Shown: positions 10,305 through 23,800 of the stretch, one piece after another
How the letters are laid out: the number at the start of each line of letters is the position of its first letter
Position numbering within the stretch: position 1 is the stretch's first letter
Assembly: GCF_037975245.1 (NCBI RefSeq)
Contig: NC_092573.1
Span: 20,167,765 to 20,231,764, forward strand
Origin: Apostichopus japonicus
Lineage: Eukaryota; Echinodermata; Holothuroidea; Aspidochirotida; Stichopodidae
Length of the DNA stretch: 64,000 nucleotides
Reading direction: 5' to 3'
Made by a program: the position numbers and the translations under genes
The notes under the pieces: model-generated
Database searches by the model: none
Told to the model about the DNA's origin: nothing
The model's input: the letters and a program-made list of their open reading frames with translations, nothing else

Positions 10305-13300
10305 GTAAGTTTATTTTTATTTCAAGTAGAAAGGTTTGAGAAGTTTAATAAAAGCTTTGGCCTAACTTTAGAATCCGTACCATATGAATGGGAAAGCTTA
10401 CAAGGGGCTAGGAATTAGGGTTAGGAATTAGGGTTAGGAAGTAGGGGTTAGGAAGTAGGGTTAGGATTAGGAAGTAGGGAATAGGGGTTGGGAATGGTAC
10501 CGATTCTGAATTAGTACCAAAGCTTCAAGCTCTCATTTTTTATATCATACAACTGCAGACAGGTGTATTGTCATTTTAAATTAAAGCTACTGTAGGCCTA
10601 CTGTCACTTGAATTGTTCAACCAGCTAAAACACAAATGACAATATAGCCTTATTAATGTCAAATTATTTTTATTAAACAAGCCAGGTTGCTGGCTCCATA
10701 GTGTATAGTCCATATAAAAATCTTGATAAAAGTACATGTTACAAATATTAAAAAGTATAGCAGGTGCTTTCCATAACTTTTCAATACATTTTTTACAATT
10801 TTTACAGTAGCTTCAGGAATGTCCATGGATACGTACAGTAAATATCTGTTATCTTTACAGGGTCACGTGACAAATACTGATGGTCTTGAAATCCTGAATG
10901 ATACGTTGGCACTCCTCAGAGGTAGGGTTATCCCATTAGGATGTTTGACATACCTCGGAGGGTACAAAGTATCCAGTATAGACCAACTTGTAGATGCGCC
11001 AGCTCCAAAGGAGACCGGAAAACCCGAAGCCATTGATGAAGAAGGAAAACAGAAAATGGCGTCATCCCACTCTCACGATGACACCCTTGCAGCCCTACCT
11101 TATTCCTCTGCTCTCGATTACTATACAAAAAAGAAACAGAATTGTTGTGGGCTTACCACATCTTCACATTTCCACCTCGGTGAGAATCTGGAAGATCGAG
11201 AAAACAGCGAAATGAACATAGTGCTCTATGACTCCCAAGGTAAGATGTATCTTTGAACAAACCCCCAACAAGTTCAAATCAAACTTCATTTATTTGCGGT
11301 ACCTATTTGAAGAGGCACAGGTCTTCGATAAAAGACTGATATAGGGTCAGATAGAGAGCGCTTTGGGACACTTCTAAAATCTATTTAGTGAAAGTTGAGG
11401 TATTAAAGTACATTTTAACATACATTACTGAGTAGGAACCTGGTTCATTTATAGAGATGGGTAGAGGTTGGAACAAGGTTGTAAACTTCAGTAAAAGGAG
11501 TAGTAGGAACCTCACATTGTTTAAAAACTTTAAATTGGTTGAAAGTTTGTAGTGAAAATTTCAACTTTAGGTTGCCAAAATTTTCACAGATTTTGTTCAA
11601 GGAGGTTCATAATATATTTAAGAAAACTTGTGACATTTGGTAACCTCAGTTTAAGGAAACTTGTAGAACAAAATATTTAGAATGGAACAAGTAAGAAAAA
11701 AAAAAGCACAAAAAAACTGGTTGATATCTCTAGTATGACCACAGGTACAGTACCGATGGCTCTTTCAAGTAAGGTAAAAGTTTTGGTGGATTTATAGGAT
11801 TTCAGAATCAAGCCATACTTTTGATTGATTTAAGCTGACAATGCAAGTTTGTAATTAATTACCTGGATATGATATACACAATATTACACATAAGGTTGAC
11901 CATTCAGTTTGAACTGAAATATCTCTTCGAGATCGTCCTCACAAACTTTGGTTACAAGTGCAACAAGATTGATGAAGCTATCTACTGTACAGTTTTCTGT
12001 GTGACAGTCTGAGCAGCGAGTGCAGTTCTCGAGGATTGTCTACCGTTCTCTACCGAGAGATTCAGCAGTCCCAAAAGTACCACTGGTCAGCTCTGGAACA
12101 GCAAATAATTTAGTAATGCTATGCAAAATGGACAGACTGCTATTAAAGTGTATACAAGTTGAAAGATACGTTACCACTTTTTGACATACTGTAGGAACTT
12201 AAGTAGTTTCTGAATGCCCTCAAGTATGCAGCACAAAATTTTAAATATGAAATGTAAACTACTGTATGATGATATATTATGATACAATACTGTATATTAT
12301 GATGATGTATATATGATATATATATATTATGATATATATTATTATGATTTATTATTAATATGATATATATTATGATATATGATACATTATATGATATATT
12401 AATCCTTTATTAATCTTGGTTAACATGGATGGTGGACAGCAGAGACATAATCTTTGGTTTTTCTATGAGCTCTTACAGTTTGTAGCAGAACAAAGTCATA
12501 ACATTGATTAATTTAATGAGAAACTCTGCGTTCAACACATACAGTACAGTATCTACTATCCTTGCGAGCATGATTGTTTTTTTCTAGTGATTTATATTGG
12601 TGATTTACTTTGTAACTACACTTCAGTTATTTTCCTTTAACAAAAAAATGCATGGCTGAACCATGGATGGGATAAATATGGAGCAGAAATTGGGAAAATT
12701 AACTTTTAAATTTTTTCTAATGTTTGTTTTAATGATCAGACGAGTCAGCAGTGCCAGTCTGCAGTCTAAATATTCAACTCATGTGGAGCTGTGAAACAAG
12801 GTAAACCCCATTGATTTTTAACCCATTCATATTTTAGTCATCAAATTTTGGCTGTTTGTTTAAAAAATTGAATTATCTCTTCAGCCAAGTCATGTTCGAG
12901 GCGAGTTCCAATTCGAACAGAAAAAACATGCAATGGATTAGGTTTTCCATAGCACATTGTTAGATACATGTAGTTTCTATATTTTTTAGTATACTACTGT
13001 AAGGTTCCACGTACAAACGGTCCGTCTTATTTTCATGATGTTTTTTTATCTAACAGTATTTCTGAGAAGACGAACATGTCTGCCGATGGCGTTGATGACG
13101 TGGCTGTTAACGATGATGACGTTGCAGCTAATAAAGATGACCTTACCAATACCGACACTGCCCATAATAATAAAAACGATGGCGACGATGAGGGCGATTC
13201 GACATCCGACGCCCACGAACTCTTCCACATCCTTTACGATAATTTAGTCATTCCATTCAAGGAGGAGGAAATTGACAGTGAAGCATTGCACGATGAAAGT

Positions 13301-16300
13301 ATACAGTTAGTCTTAGATGCAATATTTGAGGGTCAGGAGATGGGAGACATGAACCAGGAGAAAATAGATGCCTCGAAGGCATCCGTCATGGGGATCATTT
13401 CGAGAGATTTCCTCTCGAGGGACGTGTGTCAGTCCAATCACGTCTACTCATGCCTCGGTCACGAGGTCTCACCTCAGACAGAGGATGCAAGGAAGGACGG
13501 TACTGGAGCCGTGACATCTCAGTGGTTTCAGAGCATGTTGTCCCAGTTGCAGAAGAGCAATTGCATAATGGTAAGTCAAAAGAGCAAAAACCAAAAAAAT
13601 TCTGGAATTTCAGAAAGATAATTTAAAGAGATGAAAACTTGGTTGTGTTCAGTGTGATGATATATTTCTCTGTTTTATTGAAATGCAACTTGAAGACTCT
13701 AAATTGGGTTGATTTTATGAATGTTTGCTGGAATTTCTTCATTCTCCCCCACCCCCCTCCCCATCCCCGTAATAACAACCAGGTTAATTTATTATGAATA
13801 AGGTTTACTGTAAATGAACCAGTCATGGACCAGACAACACTAGCACGATATATTATCTTACAAGAAGCAAAGTCATTTTTGGAACATCGGACATCTCTTT
13901 GACTTTAGTTAGCCGAGTACTTATGATGGAATTGTATTACATTTTGTGTCAAGCCTTTGACTTGATTTTAATGAAGATTTTCTTGAAAGCATCTAAATCC
14001 TTTCCATCCCCATGCTCTTTCCCAGATTTTGTATCTTCGCAAACGCCTCGTAGTGTTAGAGCCTCTCACATCGGTTTTGGGATCATTGAGGGTTCTTTGT
14101 TCCATGAGTGGGAAGGCGAAGAAGAAACTCAACGCTTTTGACGGAGTAATGTCACCACCTAAGATGAGTTGCGATGAAGTATCTGAAGAAGCAGGGGATG
14201 AGGGAGGGAATATCCTGGATGAATTGGCGACCCATTTGCAAGAAGAGACATCGCAAAGTAAGGAGGAGGAGGAGGGTGAGTGGAAAAACTGCATTTTTAA
14301 TACGTAGATGAAGAAAGAAGAACATTTCCGACATACATTTGGTAAAAATCCAAACATTTTTCTTTGGAACCTGCACAGTTTAAACGGAGGCTGGTGTCAT
14401 ATTAACCTAAATGCAATGTCCTTTTTTCAAATTGACGAAAGCTTGTTACACTGAAAGTATACCGAAGATTTGCATGCATCCCTCCCGTATGGTTATTCTC
14501 ACTTTACAGTTATTCTTAACTTTGTACAGGCTTCATTCACGGTATTTATAGTGCTCATGTTTGAATTTACCTTTAACTGCTGAACATTGACCAACCAATG
14601 GATCCTCGGGATCACGTTCATGTAATCATGTCGCAAATCCAATTCTCTTCCTTAGCAACGACAGACGAAACATCGAAGGAGTGTCTTTTAGATTTGAATT
14701 TTCATAAGGAGACAAATTCCTTAAAATCTTTCACGGTGTCCTGTCTGGAGCCCTGGTATCGCGATGTTCCCGATCGTGGGGTGACGGCCAAATTCTTGGA
14801 GAGGCTCGTCAGGTGAGTTCAGTTCAAGGGAAAAGTTGACAATTGTCAAGGCTCGACATGGCGTAAATGAAAAATTGTTTATTTTATGTCAATGCAGAGT
14901 CAAGATCTGATAACAAAAATGAAGAGACATTTATCAAGGCTGTGCACATGGTCGTCAATTCTGGGGGGACGGGGGGACATGTCCCCCACATTTCGATGGG
15001 TGGGGGACACCATATCAAATGTCCCCACCACACATTTGGAAAAAGAGTAGTGTCGTGGCTCTATTTTGTTAGGGCTTACACATATCAGGATTCATATCAT
15101 CGAATATTAGAAGTTCAGTTCTATGAAAAGTGACCGAGATTTTTCACATCGATAGCAGATTGCAGATTTCCTGAGTGACGAATTTGTAATTTTCTCCCAA
15201 TATCACAAAGCTACATGGCTGCCCTCCAGCCTGGCAAGTGCCATCTCCAGCGATCTGGCAGGTATTGAAATCTGAAATTTTCTTGGTACGCTGAGCGCCA
15301 ACCGATGGTGGTGCTCCGCTTAGATAGTACTTACGGCTGGAATACTCGAATCGATTACGTCCCCCCCACGTTTCAAATCAGATTGACGCCCCTGGCTGTA
15401 CATGTAGGTAATCGTACTTTAACGTTTAGTTAAGTCGATATTAGTCAAAGTCTAGCGGTACATGATACCGACTAATTCAGTGACGGTTGTAGAACTCAGG
15501 AATTCAAAATATTCTAGAGAGAAACAAGTGAAAAGGGAGAAAATAAAATAATTCAATTGTTCCAGATTGTTGATGTTGGTTGATTTCACTCCGTCTGTCT
15601 ATTTTAAATTTTATAAATATTTGTCTCAGTTTGCCCGAGAATTTGCTGTTGGACGAATCCATCAATTTGAGCAGCGCCCTCTCTCAGTTGAAACAGCTCT
15701 ACAAATCTGGGCAGAACATTTCTTCATCCCAAGAAACCGAGAAGAAACGAACGGATAAGAACGATAAATCGAATAAACTTGGTATGTTTTTTGTTGTTTG
15801 AAATTGATGAATTTATAATACTAAAAATAATATCTTCATTTACCTCACATTTTCTGAAATTCCATATTTGCTGCAGTACAAATTTAGGTTGTATGCTGAA
15901 TTCAGGTATGTTGTACAGAGAAATGTGTAGAAGAAGATCAAATTAGCGATAATGGGTCCAACTTCCCTCTTCGTAGATTTGTCGTTGCTGAGATTCGCCA
16001 TACATGTACTATGTATAATTCAAAATACATGTGGAATAATAAAAGACTAAATAATAATAAAAGACTAAATTAATAAAATGCAATAATAAAAGACTAAATT
16101 AAAAATTTCTCAGGCTTTTCAGCAATTTTCCTGATATTACAGAATATTTATGAGTTGACAATTGTGGAAACAAAGACACCATTAGCTTCCTTTGAAGACA
16201 AGAACCATAGCCTGTTGTTTATTGTAGAGGTCAATGGTCATTTATGGCCCAAAAAACTTGAAAACCTTGTAATCCTGGATAGCTGGAATGAACTTGATAC

Positions 16301-19300
16301 TTGGTATGTTGATTCACATTCATAAGAAACCTTTTTTGTTGAGGTCAAATGTCAGTTGAGGTCACTTAAGGTCAAAGTCTGAAAATCATGTAAGCATGAT
16401 CACTAGTATTGAAAGCTTGTAAAAATGCAATGGTTTGTGTAGATCCACCTTAGTGCATACAAGAAGTTTTTTTAATGGATGTGGTCATGTGGAAGGTCAT
16501 TTGAGGTCAATTGAAGTCAAAATTTGCAAACACACAAAGAGTTAATGAACTTGCTCTACAAGCAAGAATTTTGCACTTTTATAGGGAATTCCTTTAATTT
16601 TCCTTCAGGGTTATGTGTTCCATTGGTCATGCAATTTTTTTTTTTGAAGCAATATGATTGATTTCACCCCCAAAAATAGTAATGTACTTTCAAAAGCTAG
16701 AATATTGTTTATATATAAATTGTGTCTTTTGCAGGGCGACAAGCAGCCAAACGTAAGAGCAAACCCATCATGAAAAAGTTACAAGCCAGAACTCTATCTA
16801 TTTATGAGAAAAGTATCCAAAGGGCCGAGAAGGAATTGCCAGTCGAACCTCGAAAGCCAAAGACTATCCTAAAGAAAGGATCGACTGCAATCTTTATGCC
16901 AGGTACTAAATTATTTCTGGTTGCTCTATGGCAGGGTTGTCCAACCTACGGCCCGCGGGCCACAGTCCGGCCCGCCGCAGGGTTGTGTCCGGCCCGCCGT
17001 AGAGATTTTAGTGAGCAGATTTATTGATAACAATTTGAAGCAATATAATCAATCATTCGAACCTTCTGGGTCCAAAAACTGCATACAGGTCAGTTTGTGT
17101 GACACTCTCTCAGCGGATGGCGGGGGGGGGGGGCGGCTGAACTTTATTCATCTGTATTATCAGGAAGGAAAATAGTTCAGTGCGCTCCGCGCTCAGTGCT
17201 CACATTTTGTTGCCTTGGGCTTCGGGCAAAAAATCGAAAATCGAGCATAGGGTTCATGCGGCCCCCTCCTTCATCATAATCATTCCATGTGGCCCTCCTC
17301 TGCAAAAGTTTGGACAACCCTGCTCTATGGGGTGGGGGTCTTTGATGGATATCAAACTGAGTGATAATGCCAAGTGTCCCAAGCTAAAATAACGAAATTT
17401 ATTTTCTTAATTTGCAGACAAAGAATTTTCGTCAGTGGCTGATTTGCAGACCTACGTGCGGGAATCGTATGACAGGGCCATTACCAATGTAAGTCTCAAT
17501 TAAATTTTGGAGCAGAGCTACTGTATACTGTCTGAGAAGTTTGCTGCTCATGGAGAGTATAGCTCTTATTGTCCATGAGAAGTTTGCTGCTCATGGAGAG
17601 TATAGCTCTTACTGTCCATGAGAAGTTGGCTGCTCATGGAGAGTATAGCTCTTACTGTCCATGAGAAGTTTGCTTCTCATGGACAGTGTAGTTGAAATTG
17701 TTCATGAGAAGTTTGCTTCTCATGGACAGTGTAGTTGAAATTGTCCATGAGAAGTTTGCTGCTCATGGACAGTGTAGTTAATAGTGTCCATGAGAAGTTT
17801 GTTGCTCATGGAGAGTATAGCTCTTATTGTCCTTGAGAAGGTTGCTTCTCATGAACAGTGTAGTTCATATTGTCAGTGAGAAGGTTACTACTCATATGGA
17901 CTAAAGCTCTTATGTCCATGAGAAGTTTGCTGCTCATGGAGAGTATACTTATTTGTGCAAGATGACGATGACATTAATTTGGCTCTGCCTCTTTTGCAAC
18001 TCTACATTTTGTTTCAGTGTTGTAGCTTTCTAAGACGTTTTTCTGACAAACATTGTCATCATAATGTATAAAGTAGATGACACAATGAATGCAGCCACTA
18101 AGTAACATGCAGTGCACTGAAAAAATAAAAAAATAATTCATATTTTCAAAATATGAATCCTTGTTTTATTTTTCAGTCCACTAAACTTACACCAGGAACA
18201 CCTGTAACAGCTACTGCCCATTAGTCCCAATACTATTCATTGACAGTTATACAAACTTTATAAACTACACAATGATGTCATTATGGTTTAACCTTTTAAA
18301 AGAAAGCTTTTAAATGTGATATCTCAGATACCATTCATTAGATTCATGCCTTATAACAGATACACTATTAGCCAATAGGCTGTAGATGTGCCATTATTGT
18401 TTATAGATTTCAATTGACATCTTGGAATGCATCAAAACCATCTAAAGTATTTTTTTGTCTGCTTTGCAACCAAGGTTATTTTGAGCTTTGTAGTTCTCTT
18501 GAATATTTGGAGACAACAATATGTATACTTAAATTTCAATCCACTTAAGTTGCACCAGGAATGACAAAAGTAGACATAAAATTGCAAATGACTACAGAAG
18601 ATTGTAACATTCAATTTGTGGGACACAAACTTATCTTTATAGAACTTAACAGTTTATATCTGTTCAAGAAGGAGCAGACAAGAACATGGATCTGTTAATG
18701 AATGATTAAAACAATATCCAATTATGACCGAATATGACATTATTTCAACAGACTATTGAAGTGTTACGACCCAATGCAACAGATAAAGTCACATATACCG
18801 AGATTGCTTGGTTATTTACTCTCTTTTCCGTAGCCTGTTGAAACTGTCCTTCAGTATTCTCGTTTTCCTCATTTTTTTTTAACCCTTGTTTCCCCACAGT
18901 CGACCAGTTTTTTGGCGTGTGCCCAACAGATTGTCTTTATGACGGTTCACTTCATGAAAGAGCAAGAGAAAGACCGAGTTGGCGATGTCAGCACAGTAAG
19001 ACCATTGCAATTACAATTCAAACAGAGCTAAAAAAACAAAAGAAATTGTTGACTGTAATGAATTTAAGATATTCTGTTATATCTTTGTTTGTTGTTCTAT
19101 AATTACAAACCATTTTAAACTAAGCTATCATTGTTAGCCTACAGTATGTGATAGATATATGCTAATTGAGACTGCCACTGGGTGGAGAGAGGCAATAGAG
19201 ATAAAGTGCCCTGCCCAAGGACACAACGTAATGATCTGGCCAAGACTCAAACCTGCAAATCCTTAGCTCGCCAGTCCATTGCCTTAATAACCATTTGCCC

Positions 19301-20801
19301 ACAAAACTCTCTGTGTGGGTGGAATAGTGGGAAGTGAAACTTGTTATAATCCCACTCTACTATTCCAGAACTCGGCTGAAGCCTTTCTGAGGGCGAATAT
19401 TTACAACACCAATGTCGATCTGGTGAAAAAGTACCAGGATGCCCAGCTTCATAACTGTCGAGAATCGAGAGTGAGAGAAGCCAAGCTCCAGTCTCTTCTC
19501 AGGTTCGAGATGGAGGTGGCCTCTCCGACGGAGGTCAAAGTCAGCGAAAGGCCAGAGGTGAAAGGTCAGAGGTCAAGCGACGTGGAGGTCACTCAACCCG
19601 GTTTAAATTCTTCAGCTGACGAACAGGAGTCTGAACTGCCGGAGGAACTGCAACAAAGCGTCGACGAGGTGAGGCCTTACTCTCGCTCTCTTTATCTTGT
19701 TTCTTTTGTTATGCAAATAGTTTCTATGGTTTCTACAGTAAATAAACTGAGCCAAATGTTCTTTGCTGGTGTGCTTTAATTTGTTTTGTGTTTTTCTTGA
19801 AAATGGTCACTAACATTGGAAACAGCTTGCTTTGTTCTCCTAGTGTACTTGTATTTGTAAAAAGTTTTGCCACACGGTATGAGGAGATATGTTTGCACAA
19901 ATATAGATGAGATATGAGGTTTGAAATGATTTAAAGATTTCTCCACATACACATTTGGCTAATTAGTAAATAGGGTCAAAACTGCAGTTTTCCAGGCACC
20001 CGGTTATAATCTATTGATTGATTGAAGTTCTTTGATTGTTTGAGTAATTTTTTTTTTGAGGTTTAAAGTAGGCAAAACATTTTCTTGTTTTGGTTGGATT
20101 ACAGGAAAGTCTGATCAGTGAGCCTGGGGATGTTACAATTTCCATCTTTGTTATAAATTCCCTGTTCCCATGGCAACTGAACCCATGATGGCAATGACTT
20201 GTGCTTTACATTAAATTACAGGAAATAAGAGAATACTTTGTACATCTATTACAGTGTATTAACAACAACAAAACAGAAAAGATTTCTTGCAATCCTGGTT
20301 CAGATGATAGCAAGTATTTCTACTCTCTGTTGATATATCAGTCCATTTTATTTTTTAACCACACTTTAATCTTTTTTGGTTTATCTTTGTTTCTGTGTTA
20401 ATTTAGATATCTCAGCTATTGTGCTCAATACCTCTTCTGGCTGATCATGAACAATTATCATCCTTGCTAGAAGATGTTATTTTTCCGAGGTAAGATGAAA
20501 CTCTTTTTACTAGCATTTAGAAGGGGTGATTGACTCCCTTTGAGGAAAGAATGGTCAGGACATACCCTTTGTTTTCTCCCTTTTCAACTTTTTTAGTTTG
20601 GATTCCGGAAAGTCTGAAATATGCATGTTCTTATTCATCCGGACGGTTTGACACCCATTCTACCGACCTTGGGTTTTCATTACATTTTTCATTTATTTAT
20701 TTCCAGTATAAATATAAATATTTATAAACAGGACATCAAAAGTGAGTACGTAATAAGAAAATATTATTTTAAAATGCTAGTGTACAAAAACAAAAATCAA
20801 A

Positions 20802-20854
<53 letters not shown>

Positions 20855-23800
20855 AAACGTACAAGTACAGCTGTCTACAATAAATTATCCAGATTACCAT
20901 TTTGTAAATAAATAGCAGCACGATAACTAAAACTATTTCTTTTATACACATTAATTCTGAATTTTGGTGTTATTGCTTTGTTTCTCAAGTTATACCTAGT
21001 AGTTTCTCGAAGTAGAGGGTTAAGTTCGGTATGCAAAGAATGTATGTCATTTCTCAGTATGCAATTTACACTTCTAATGAACATGTTTTCCCCCCCCCAT
21101 CTGGTATACAATCACATCATTAGGAGTTGTCTTCTAATTAAACCTTATAGATATGAAAATGTCAAACAATGACCTTCCAGACCGGTCACAAAACTGTGAC
21201 TATTTTGTGGTGTCTGTGACAGTTTCGTTCAAAATATGATGAAGTGAATCAATTAGACAAATTGTACAAAATTTGAGAGTTTTTACAAGTTATTTAAGGT
21301 GTCAAAAACAAGTTTGCAGTTGCTGAAATCTGTAAGCGTGAAACCACATTTGAGTGTAAAAAACGTTTCAAACATTTGTACCTTTTATGCCTGAATTTTC
21401 AGTTACAGTGACACTATCCCATACTTAGTGAAAGCCGTTTATGAAGAACTAGGACATCCTGTGCCTAAACAGCTGAGGAGTCCTGCTAGCTCCAAACCAT
21501 CAGTGAGGGCGCCCTCATCCTATAAAGCAGTCAGGAGTTGGGGAAGCCATGACCCAGTGCTCTCGGTCTCCACCAGGTAAGTCTACGGGTGAAGGCCATG
21601 GTGTAACGATTAGTTGTTTTCCATCCCCTAATCTCTAGGTTCCCAGTTCAAAACCACACCATGAACCAGATTCAATTCACCTATTCAAAATAGCTGCTAT
21701 GCAGTGTAGCTCGGCGTAATCTACCGAGGATTTGGTGCTTCTGGTTTTCGAATCGAGAGACTAGGTTTGGTTCTTTTAACATTCTGCACCGTGGCTGGAC
21801 TACGGCTATGATAGATTGGGTGCCTTCCTTCTGATTTTGAGAGCAATGAGGTACACTGACTGTCTTCTGACCGACGGGATGTTAAACGTAACGGTCCCGG
21901 GAGCAAGAAAATGGGTGCGACAGTCACACACCAGTCTTGTAGTTCTCTGAACACTTCATAAAAGAGAAAGGTCTGATATAGAAACCCTGTGTTTATCCGC
22001 AGTCTCCACACGGATAGAGTTTGCAATGGGGTTCCATTGGCTTCCTAACCCAATGATTCAGTGTTTGATATTTCATTCAAAGATTTTCCTGCCTCACCTA
22101 ATTTTAAGTAAATTCCTCAAAATTTAAATAGCACTTGATCAAATATTCGACGACAACCTCAGGTTCCAAATTACACAAAGTTTAAACCTAATTGCAAAAC
22201 ACAGTTTAAATTTGAATTTTGCAACTTGCATTATATGAGGGTAGTACAGTCACTGTAAGTAATATGCAACATTTCAAAACTGATATCTGAACCATGCTGT
22301 GGGATTTGGGATGCATTTGTCCCTAGACATTTGTCCCCTAAAATGACATTTTGAAAGATTTTGAAAGGATAATTGTTGAACCACCAGTTCCAGGGAATGT
22401 TTTGGGAGGGGTGTGGGGGGAGAGAGGGGTGAGTGTACTTATGGTATTCATTTTGCTCCCTCGCTTACCTGTCTCCTCACAACTTCCATTTCTTTCAGGT
22501 CTCGAAGTTTGTCTCGTCATCCGAGCTTAGCAGACATCGGCCATAAGAGGATGATAAATGTTCAGCCCAGAAGAACAAAGACAAAAGTGAGTCATTTTTG
22601 GGTCCTCTGTTGTATCTTTGTGAAATTACGAAAATAAAATCATAAAAAATTCTGTCTGACAGTTGTCGAAGCAAGTAAAGTTGGACTTCGCTGAGATAAC
22701 ATCGAATTAATTTAGGGATAGGATGGATTGTACATTTACATAGTAAAGGCTGTAGTAGATAATCTAGTGTAATCTGGAGTAGTAGTGGCTACCAATGCAA
22801 ACAAGAAAACAAAGCTTTAATTATGGAGTGGAAGATATGTCGTTTCACAGTTGTTTCAATTCATTGGTACAGACTACAAATAGTATTTAATAAACATGAA
22901 TTTTTCATGAAGTTAGGCAGTAAGGGAATAACAAAACGTTGAGATTGTAATAAAAATGTATAATACGTAGCATGTGAAATGAATCACATGATATTTAATT
23001 CCCCACCTCACCCCCCCCCCCATGACCCTGATAATTTTCTCAAGATCAAAACAAGAAATTTGAGATACAAGAGGATAAAGGGAAGTAGTTCCTTCTTCTG
23101 AAATGTCTCTTTTAGGTATGAAATTTGGTAGAAAAGAACTAGAAGTATCTGAAAATGCTACAGTTGTGCCCCCTGGATCCCACCAGCAGTCAGACACTTC
23201 CTTGTACCCAACCCCCTCCCTCACCCCTGCACCTCCCGCCAGTAACATCGTACCCCGTAGTTAGAAACGTCGTCTTTCATCTCTGCTAAGAAACTGCATC
23301 AAATAATATTGTAAGCAATATAAGATAAATAAATAGTGTACATAGTAAGTAATGAGGAAACCTTTCTGTCACAGTGTGAAAATAATCTATTTCTCAATGA
23401 TTTTCTCTCTTTCAATTTCTTTTCCAGATATTAAGTAGCAAGAAAGAAGGTCAGTGTGTAATCTTCCAAGCATTTCTAATTTCAAATTTTGAGAATGTTT
23501 TATGCAGAAGATTACTGTAAGTTTATGCAGTGACCATAAAAAAAAAAAATTGTAGTATAAAGGATAAAAATCATTGTATAAGGTGAAGGTAGATATGATC
23601 TACACGTTTCGAGACCTGGATTTACAATACATGGGTTTTGATTTTTCACTTGGACTCGATTCAAGTGAGGTTCGTCGAGTGCGATTGAAGTCAGGTCATT
23701 TTTCAGTGGTTTACTTGAGTCAAGTGAAGTCATTTTGGATTGCAGAACTGGAGTCTTGTCAAGTCACCAGCAAAATGCTCTGAGTTTTACGAGTCAGTGA

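Noticed and set aside
15567-15758. Alternative TICRR exon 7 start using the AG at 15563-15564
   Set aside because: It opens a frame without Treslin resemblance. The AG at 15628-15629 follows a better polypyrimidine tract and gives the conserved frame and phases.
17530-17955. CRISPR-like array (regular repeats)
   Set aside because: Repeats are head-to-tail with no unique spacers and lie in a eukaryotic intron; it is a minisatellite.
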